Origin: Jackrogersella multiformis
Lineage: Eukaryota; Ascomycota; Sordariomycetes; Xylariales; Hypoxylaceae
Assembly (NCBI GenBank): GCA_902806575.1
Contig: CADCXD010000009.1
Span: forward strand, 1,364,001-1,428,000
DNA length: 64,000 bases
Direction of reading: 5' to 3'
The notes under the pieces are model-generated. The model was not told where the DNA came from. It was given only the letters and a program-made list of their open reading frames with translations, and did not search any database. The position numbers and the translations under genes are program-made. Below are positions 56,362 to 64,000 of the stretch, one piece after another. Every line of letters begins with the position of its first letter. Position 1 is the stretch's first letter.

Positions 56362-58681
56362 TCTGAAGCCTTCCTCTTTTTTTTTCCTTCCTCCAATGCA
56401 GCCCTCTCACAAATCGAATAAGACCCGTCTCTTTTGTACTAGGCGACCACCGCAGAAACCTCTAGAACTTTCAGCCAGGCGGGAGATGCATGTGTCACGG
56501 ATGTGGAAAGGAACGTGGTTGCGAGTTGATAAAAGGAAAAGGAAATGAAGAAGAAGAAAAAAAGGAATGAGCGGAAATTCCTTGTAAGACTTGTTGGTTG
56601 GTCGGTCGTTTGCCAGCTTTCATCTCACCCGAGCCGTCGGGAAATTGGCACTTGCCAACTTATACCGGATCGACGGCTTTGAAGCTTTGGCGACAAGGAT
56701 CCCGTACAAAGATCATCCCGCCTCTCTCTTGCTACATTCCGTAATCGGTGCCGAAACTCTCCTATCAACTTAAGGCATCTATCTATATTATCCCCGGCGT
56801 CCTTGCACTAGGTAGGTTGTACAGTATCTACCTTGGCTGCCTACCTAGGTATCTAGGTCCTTTGTAATTATTATGTCCATGTCTTAAAGTAATGAATGCT
56901 CAAGTCGCGGATAGAATTGCTCATATATATTATTTATTTATTTCGGGAATTACCCACGTGGATCACATATTCATGTCCAGACAGCCAGATTACTTATTTG
57001 CTGTGCCTCTTGTTGACCCCGTCAAAGCCAAGGGCGTCATTAATGTGTGGATGTCGCAGTCTTTGCGCTGGCAGAGTATTGCTTTGTCGGTAAGTGCCTG
57101 CCTGCTATTAATATATTTTGAAGAACTAGAAGAACTAATAAGATGAACATATATTTCGCTAGTCGAACTCCTCGAGGAGAGGCCTTACTTTACGCACGTA
57201 GTTCTATCCTATAACAACGTATGCTGGCGTCACCTCTGCGAGTGGGTTTGACTACGACTTATACAGGCCGACCCGACCTGGGCAAACAATTGCTTTTTAA
57301 GTTACCTACCTAGCTTACCCATATCGATATCATTCTATTCGAAGGTACCTACGATCTATGCCGAGGGGAAGATCGGAGTGCTATTCTTCCGTCGTGTAAG
57401 ACATGGAGGGGGATATTGCCAAAGGAGGCATGGAGGCATGGAGGGTGATATTTAAAAGCCTTCCATGCAGTCGAACGCCTTTACCCCTCACCGTCATTGG
57501 GGGATTAAAGGGGCCGACGAAGAAAATATGAGTCTATCACACAGGTGTCCCGTATACCTAGGTGGTAGGGAGTCTCAACACAACAAATAATTCGAAGCCG
57601 AGCCGGGGCCAACCATCATAGGTTTGGTCACCATCGAACCGCCAATAGCGCCGAGTCGCTTACCGCAACATGGAATACAGTGACAATGGGAAAAAGACCC
57701 AAACATGACATTACATTGCAATATGAAATAGGTTAGGAAGGTAGCTTGAATGCTTCTACGCGGAGTTCCATCACTCTACGCCACAGCGTCGCTACGAAAC
57801 TAGCCTGCCTGCAGCGTGCCCGATCATATCGAATTCAGAGGGGGCTTGCAGCGAGTGGTTTATATTATTCGACCATGTCCGCTATCGTTCCATCTGTGGC
57901 TACGTCGGCGAGCGCCCATCCGATCTAGGGTTATCTATTGTTTGAACCCTCGGTCACTCTGTTCAGATCATACCTTTCTATACATCACAATCATTCGAGA
58001 GTCAAATGCCACCTTGTCGCACGGAATAGATGAACTGCAGAGGACAGCGTTACATTGCACATTCAGCTCCCGCTAGCCCTGCTGTCCCTTACCTGCAGCG
58101 TCAGCACACAGCATATCCGTATTCGCCGCTGTTGACAGCCGACCTGCGTCGATCTTGTGGATGGTAAGTAACATAGGTCTAGGTAGGTAGATGGCGTTTC
58201 AGTCAACTAAGCTGAAAAGGCTGCTCGGGGTGTCCCGCATACTTCTAGAGAGTTTTCCTCCATGTATTTCACCCTCCAGATCCCACGACCATCCGGAAAT
58301 GCAGGCAATCATGTGTACCATGGTAGATGACGCATACCATTCGTCCACAGCTAAAATGCTTATTTATGATTTGCGTATCTGGTGGTTGCGATCTAGGGGA
58401 GAGATGTTCCCCGGAGTGTGTATCTCGAGAGAGCCGTGTCTATTTCAAGACAGGTAGGAATACCACCTGTTCGCCACTCCACTCCTATTCCAGTCGATCT
58501 ATCGGCCATATATTAAACTGCTGACTGAACCTGGATAAGTTAGAAAGCGTCCCCCACATCCTTCTTTTAGTCTTATTCCTATACTCAGATGCCGTTCCAC
58601 GCTGTCGGTGTACTTAATACCTGGAGCTTGGCTCACTAATTTGAGGAGTCGCTTACCCGTCGTCGACTCTAAGCCGATAAC
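56362..58681. promoter_or_regulatory. Divergent upstream region of GH105 and the SAT4-like gene
   Basis: 2.3 kb without a supported gene, with an exact TACCTAGGTA at 56842-56851 and near-copies around 57555 and 58170. A short direct repeat GGAGGCATGGAGGCATGGAGG lies near 57425-57445. Regulatory sites for pectin response or carbon repression cannot be assigned by eye. Confidence 0.45.
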
Positions 58682-59917
58682 ATGGGTCATCGTGATGATC
58701 TGATCGCGGCTATGGTGGTCTTCCTAGTAGTCGATAGTATCGCCGTAGCCGCCCGCCTCTACGTCCGAACGAAAATGCTCACCCGGGGTTTTGGATTGGA
58801 CGATGTCATGATTATTCTAACATATGTGATTCCACCTTTTCGGTATCTCTATATGCATAAGGATCTAGTGCTGATATCACCATGGTCCCCAGCTTGGCTT
58901 CGTCGCATCCTGCGCTATGGGGTTCACGTCTATGCGATATGGCTACGCCGCCGTAGACCAACAGTCCTACTATAATAAAACCAAGGCAACACAGGTAAGT
59001 GAAGTCTTTTATATATCCAACCTCTACCTAGGCAGCCAAGGTCTCTCCTACAATGGCGTAACCGACCGGAGAACTGATTGAGTACTGCGCACCTCCAGTT
59101 CCTATTTGCCAACCAATTGTCACTATACATCAGCGCCGGTCTAGTAAAGCTAGCCGTAGCATTAGTCCTCTATCGTCTGGCATCGACCAAGAGACTCCGT
59201 TGGGTTTTAATCAGCTCCATGGTTATCGTGACCATCTGGACCATAGTAATGACCATATTTGCATCATGGCCATGTGCCCAGAGCGGCTCTAGCAACTGGG
59301 CCGGGAGCAAAGCATGTACACAAGTCGGCTACTTCCGCACCATCACCAACATCTTCATCGATTACTTCTACGCTCTGTTACCGGTATTGATACTTAGGAA
59401 GGTACATATGAATACTAGACTAAAGATATCCGTGCTGCTATTGCTAGGGTTAGGCGCTTTGTAAGTTTCATACCTATCTTTTGTACCCCTTTCCCCCATA
59501 GGAACAGAGATAGGATATGGTCAGGAACATGTCAACTAATGAATCGGTACTTATTCGCCTCTTTACAGCGCAAGCTCCGCCACAATCGTCAAACTCGTCA
59601 TCATCGTAAGGTTATCAACAGCCAAAGGCGAGGTAGCTCAAACACTACACTACGACTTGCTCCTCTGGGCCGATATTGAGTTAGGGATGGCTACCTTTGC
59701 GGCCTCCGCGGCGGCATTACGACCATTGCTCAAGCATATCCCAGACATTTGGAGTAAGAATCGAACCTCGAATAGTCATGCTACGAGTGAGGCTGTCGGA
59801 CCTTATTGCTCGCTCGGCGCATCTAATGAGACGCCTAATGAGATGCATCCAATAAGTAAAAATAAGAGTAAGGCGGGCAATGGGAGCGACACGGAAGATC
59901 AGATATTCGGGGTATAA
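58682..59917 (+). CDS. SAT4/Pth11-like integral membrane protein (fungal rhodopsin-fold family)
   Basis: Multi-span membrane protein of the SAT4 (DUF3245-type, fungal rhodopsin) family, related to Pth11-like receptors; ligand unknown. Four exons, 58682-58825, 58893-58994, 59099-59460 and 59569-59917, give 318 aa. Family landmarks: ARLYVRTKML plus FGLDDVMIILTY (first loop), LGFVASCAMGFTSMRYGYA, FANQLSLYISAGLVKLAVALVLYRL, the ASWPCAQ...SKACTQ Cys pair in the extracellular loop, YALLPVLILRKVHMN, and the final ELGMATFAASAAALRPLLK helix, followed by a polar cytoplasmic tail. No N-terminal CFEM domain, so it is the short form. The first donor (GTGATT) is weak but the splice keeps frame and family sequence. 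It converges with the Asp-tailed gene. Confidence 0.85.
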
Positions 59918-60444
59918 ACGAGAGAGAGAGAGAGGCGTGATGCAAGAATTTTCCAATACTGTACTCGGTAGAAGTTAGGGAGGCGGACTATGATACCCAT
60001 GCTCCTTTAATCTGGTTGGATTTAGGGTTGGTATTTTGTGTAGTTTTCATTGTCCACAGAAGGAAACACTGAGGGAAAAATATCTTCATCCAGACTCTAC
60101 CTACTGCACAGTATGTATCACTTAATCCATTCTAAAGGACTACTCGCTCATGAATGTTAGCCATTCCATGTCACTAATATAGATAGATAGTTATAGGGTG
60201 CACAGCGTGGTCCTGTCTAAGTAGGCTCGTATTGGTCTAAGGTACCCTAGCTAAACGATCTTCTGTGATCTCTCGAAGTACCATACAATCTCAAAGCCTC
60301 TGTCCCAGCATGAACAACCCAGTCTTTACTGGGTACCCCTGACTTTGCCCTGATACCCCATAGCTATGCCTGATAGCAAAAGCAGGGAGATCCTTTCTGA
60401 GACCCCCGTACAAACTTACAGTAATCTCTTATAAGCAAACCCAG
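59918..60444. other. Convergent 3' region
   Basis: A GA-dinucleotide run follows directly after the SAT4-like stop codon. Nothing else recognisable in about 530 bp. Confidence 0.5.
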
Positions 60445-61857
60445 TTATTGCTTATGTGAGACGAAGACATCATCATCATCATCATCATCGATATCGATAT
60501 CAGCGTCGTAGTCACCAACGGGAGAATTGCGAGGCGGATTGGCCCGAGGTGTTCTCACCAGGTAATGTCCGATGCAGCCGACGACTTCGTATTCCGAGGG
60601 GTTCGACGTCGTCACCGGCTGCGGGGCCGGGGTCGGGGTCTGCGCCAAGCGTCGCAAAGATCTCGTCGGGGTTTGCGAGAGGCGGCGGTTCCCGCGGGAC
60701 GTAGTCAGACTTTTCCGATGGGCAGAGCGTCGCGTCGTCTTCTTCCGGCGCTTATTAGTCGACGGCGTCGCCATCGTCGGGGTACTCGGGGGGATAGCGA
60801 GGTTGTCGTTCGCGCGGTGGTCGAGGCTGAGGTCTGCGACTCCAGATCGCAGAGAGTCTATGTCCAAGGAAGCCCGTCTCTTATTGCTTCCAGGAGTGGG
60901 AGGCTGTGGCTGGGATCTAGAACCTAACACTACCATAGATAGGCGACGGCGAGGAATATCGGGGGTTTCAGGGGCTGGACGGGGTGGAAGCTCGGGAAGC
61001 TCTGGGAGGGCTAGCTCCAGACGCATTTGCAACACTTGGGGCAAATAGCGATATGTTGCTTTTACTTGCGCGACGTCTTCAAGGACCATTGACTTGATCT
61101 TCTTGGATTCGAGGCGAGCTTCGTCCATGAGGTCACACCGCATTTCCAGACGGTACCGTTTGATAACGCGCTTGCACTGGTCATTCCACTTCTCCAGCAT
61201 AGCACTCTCGGTTGCATCAGCTACTTCTTCGAGCGACGCCCTTGGTTTTACAGCTTCTTCTCTTAAACGATCAATAACCGGATCGAAATTGATGTGGAAA
61301 GCCTCGGTGGCTGCGAGGCGATTGCCGCAGCGGTGGAGGACCCTCTGGCACGACTCCATAAGACCTTTGACAATGTTGAGGAAAACGTATTCTCGTTGCA
61401 ACACCATTAGGTCAAGTGTGGCGACGATGGGGCTAGGTGGAGGCGAAGGAGATAGAGGTCGCTTTGGTGCACTGGGAGCCCCTACCCCTAGGTCATGATG
61501 GTGCATGGTGGAGGTCTCTACGGTCGACAAGGTAGTGATACTGAGCCGTGATTCGTATGACCGAGAAGGAGTGAATGGGATAGGTGTTGGGGTCTCATGA
61601 CGCATTTGAGGAGTTGTTGAGATAGGGAATGGAATCTTGCTGCCTCCGGACTCCTTTCGGAGCGGAGTAGCACTCTCGATGGCCAGTTCCTGGTTTGAAG
61701 TATGGTCTCCCATGGTCAGCGACTCGCTGGATTTGTCGACCGCGATGTTTGGCTGGGGGATTGTCCCGACATGACCATGTTGAGACTCGTCAACATGAGT
61801 TACGCCTTGGTCAAGCTTTGAAGTCGACTCGACTGGGGATTCAGGTTGAGAACCCAT
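60445..61857 (-). CDS. Unknown Ser/Pro-rich protein with helical core and poly-Asp tail
   Basis: Single exon, 470 aa from MGSQPESP. I do not recognise the family. Residues 1-145 are Ser/Thr/Pro-rich and disordered (PFPISTTPQ, TPTPIPFTPSRSYE). About 150-285 is a compact helical region (LMVLQREYVFLNIVKGLMESC, then CGNRLAATEAFHINFDPVID and EKWNDQCKRVIKRYRLEMRCD), the likely folded part. This is followed by Pro-rich and basic stretches with KRRRK-type clusters (NKRRKKTTRRSAHRKS) that look like nuclear localisation signals, and a run of eight Asp near the C-terminus. The basic plus acidic tail suggests a nuclear or chromatin-associated protein, but this is inference only. Confidence 0.7.
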   Translation of the reverse strand: MGSQPESPVESTSKLDQGVTHVDESQHGHVGTIPQPNIAVDKSSESLTMGDHTSNQELAIESATPLRKESGGSKIPFPISTTPQMRHETPTPIPFTPSRSYESRLSITTLSTVETSTMHHHDLGVGAPSAPKRPLSPSPPPSPIVATLDLMVLQREYVFLNIVKGLMESCQRVLHRCGNRLAATEAFHINFDPVIDRLREEAVKPRASLEEVADATESAMLEKWNDQCKRVIKRYRLEMRCDLMDEARLESKKIKSMVLEDVAQVKATYRYLPQVLQMRLELALPELPELPPRPAPETPDIPRRRLSMVVLGSRSQPQPPTPGSNKRRASLDIDSLRSGVADLSLDHRANDNLAIPPSTPTMATPSTNKRRKKTTRRSAHRKSLTTSRGNRRLSQTPTRSLRRLAQTPTPAPQPVTTSNPSEYEVVGCIGHYLVRTPRANPPRNSPVGDYDADIDIDDDDDDDVFVSHKQ

Positions 61858-62506
61858 GTTGTAGGGTTAGTGTTTGTGCAGTAGCAAAGAAGGCTGTAAT
61901 GATTAAAGACTAGATAGACGTTCTGGGTTGGTTTATCCTGATTTATAGTAAATGAAAGTTGGGAAGGGATGCATCTTCTGGCATATGTTGAGACGCGCTT
62001 TTAAGCAAAAGAATTGCGGACATTGCTCCACCACCGTGATTCCCACGACAATATCCTAGACAACGGTACCTAAAGAATCTATATGGGTTCTGTGGCAACG
62101 ACCTATACCCGTATACATGACCGTTAAGGCATATTCACCTACCTGCCTTGGGGATCTCACGAGCATAGTGTTTATCAGTAAGGCATCAAGGGGCATATCA
62201 AAATTCAAGATAAATATCTCATTGCACGAATAACTATGCTTAAGAGATGCAAACTATCTACATAAATAGCATAGATATATCCAACTATATACCATTGCGA
62301 AGAGACTTATTTACTTACACGAATAAGGAGTCCAACTTACAGCAAATACACAACATATTCTTTCATTGCACTTCCATGATGACTTAATAAGAGGTAGGTA
62401 CAATAATTCATGAAGTTAATTAAAAATAACAAAAACAATTAATATCATCATACGTACGCAAATCATCATAATGCGAATCCTAGGAAGCAGCCGCCATCCC
62501 ATCCAC
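61858..62506. other. Intergenic, AT-rich
   Basis: Promoter of the Asp-tailed gene and 3' flank of the oxidoreductase, both on the minus strand. No other feature seen. Confidence 0.5.
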
Positions 62507-64000
62507 TCAGCTATACATGCCTAATATCTCACCAATGATGCTCTTGAATATGCCCTGCGGATCGAACTTCTCGCGCACGGCCTTGAATCTCGCTAGGTGG
62601 TCCGGGTCGAGGTTCTTGGTGGCGTTGGCAAATACTTCACGTGTGTTCTTGGTCCAGTGTGGTCTACACGGAAACTCGTCGATAAGAGTCTTGGCCAATC
62701 TAGGGTCTACATTGTATTCCATTAGCTGTCTATATTCGTATTTTGGTAGCGAAGATGAAAGAGTCATATAGAAGTAGCACTCACAAAAGTCCTCGTTGAA
62801 ACGCTTTCCGTCGCCAATGCTGGGCTTGAACGTTGGGAAGTCGAACATGATAGCACCTTTGGACCAATCGGCACCGTCGGACGTGTTGTAAGTGACCTGC
62901 CCTAGGAAATTGTAAAAGGGCTTGCCGAACTTGATGTTGATACCGCTGCGGTACGTGCTTGTCATGATGATGCCCTTCTTAAGTTCGTCATCAAACGCCT
63001 GCCGCACGCGCTTGAGCATCTGGTTAGCCTGCGTGATGGGGAACGCGAGTTCGAGGGTGGCGCCGTGCAGGCCCTGCTCCCACTCGGGCTTCTGGTCCGG
63101 GTACAGACCTCCGATCAGGACGTCGTAATTCCAGCCGTAGACGGGCCACTCTTGAAGCGCCTGCTGCGTCGTCTTCTCGCGGAAGTTGGGGGCCGACCAT
63201 AAGGAAAACGCGGTGGTTTCGAAGAACATGTTGGAGGTCGCGAGATACTTCCCGCTCTCGAGGGCCGCTTTCGCAATGGTGGCTTCGGCATCTGTGATGG
63301 AAAAGGTGTTTTGGAATCCTTGCTGGTCGCTGAGCGTGAGCGGAACCTCATCGTAATACCTCCAGTGGAACTTCTTCATGTATGGCCACCACTATAGAAT
63401 GTTAGAACAAAATGGTATTTTCTAATCAGTGATAAAAGGGCTTATGTTACCCAGAAGTTGGCCGTAGCATAGGGCGCGATCATGCCGTAAATGTCGCCAT
63501 TCAATACATCGTCCTCGTCCAAGCTAGTAGTTCCATCAGTCAAAGAATGAGATAGCTAAGCTAGGAGGAACATGGCACTTACGTCTCCTGTTTTGCGAAC
63601 ACCTTGAAATCTGGGTAGATTTTGAATTTCATGCGAACAATGACACCCAACAAACCCAAAGAAGTCGAAGCTGCCAGCCAATCGTCATTGCTCTCGTTAC
63701 GCTCAATTGTCACAATGTCACCGTTCCCATTGACGATATCCAGCGACAGTACACCGGCAGCTACCATCGAGTCCTCTCGGATCGCGGAACGATGCCCACC
63801 CATGGCTACTGCACCGGCCATGGTGATGTTCCAATTAACAAGGGTATAGCCCATGGAAGCTTTGTTATTATGCAAATACTCCGCGAACTGGAGAAACGTG
63901 ACGCCCGCTTCTATGTCGACCGAGCCGGACTCAGCGCCCTCCTTGAGTGAGAAATTCGAGATTCCATTTACGAATTCCGTCCGTACGATGATCGTCTCCG
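62507..64000 (-). CDS. FAD-linked oxidoreductase, VAO/PCMH family (5' part beyond window)
   Basis: Flavoprotein of the vanillyl-alcohol-oxidase superfamily; substrate cannot be told from sequence (sugar-lactone oxidases and berberine-bridge-type enzymes are both relatives). Three exons are visible on the minus strand: 64000-63583 (partial), 63523-63451 and 63391-62507, with two 59-nt introns, all in phase. The PCMH-type FAD-binding part reads VDIEAGVTFLQFAEYLH, then WNITMAGAVAMGGHRSAIRED, SLDIVNGNGDIVTIER and LGLLGVIVRMKFKIY. The remaining exons form the substrate-binding domain, ending KFDPQGIFKSIIGEI. The N-terminus, including any signal peptide and covalent-FAD His, lies past position 64000. 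Confidence 0.82.

Noticed and set aside
55034..64000. Secondary-metabolite gene cluster built around the FAD oxidoreductase
   Set aside because: No polyketide synthase, peptide synthetase, terpene synthase or cluster regulator is visible. The GH105 and SAT4-like genes do not define one, though a cluster could lie beyond 64000.

Overview
This is nuclear DNA of a filamentous ascomycete (Pezizomycotina, most likely a Sordariomycete). Genes have short 49-110 nt GT-AG introns, a tRNA gene carries an intron, and the products are fungal-type: PAN3, a PMT1-family O-mannosyltransferase, a HAL-type kinase, a SAT4/Pth11-like rhodopsin-fold protein and a small secreted Cys-rich protein. No prokaryotic operon, phage, CRISPR array or intact transposon is visible.

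Layout. 0-17.4 kb is a dense housekeeping block: LSM7 (5' end outside the window), PAN3, a UAS/UBX protein of the FAF2 type, SF3A1/Prp21, PMT1 and a tandem GFA-domain protein. 17.4-25.5 kb is gene-poor and holds an intron-containing tRNA-Pro(CGG) and a degenerate tRNA-Ile-like copy. A HAL4/HAL5-type kinase lies at 25.5-28.2 kb. 28.2-46.3 kb is an 18-kb gene desert with one small Cys-rich ORF at 39.2-39.5 kb as its only plausible coding sequence. 46.3-51.2 kb carries a conserved-looking coiled-coil protein and the IMP 5'-nucleotidase ISN1. 52-64 kb looks more accessory: a signal-peptide Ser/Cys-rich protein, a secreted GH105 unsaturated glucuronyl hydrolase, a SAT4/Pth11-like membrane protein, an unknown Asp-tailed protein and an FAD-linked oxidoreductase cut by the window end.

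How the genes fit together. The left block is RNA metabolism (LSM7 in splicing and decay, PAN3 in deadenylation, SF3A1 in U2 snRNP) plus ER functions (FAF2-like ERAD adaptor, PMT1 O-mannosylation). These are separate core functions, not an operon or cluster. The right end resembles genes used in contact with plant material or in sensing, but no secondary-metabolite backbone enzyme is present.

The most unusual signals are: (1) 20 exact copies of the 10-bp palindrome TACCTAGGTA, all outside called exons and none between 31.3 and 43.0 kb; (2) an 855-nt PAN3 intron with about 200 codons open in frame with the next exon, which could encode a long isoform; (3) the small secreted Cys-rich protein and the small Cys-rich ORF in the gene desert; (4) strong differences in third-position GC between neighbouring genes. 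I did not find a convincing undescribed multi-gene system.
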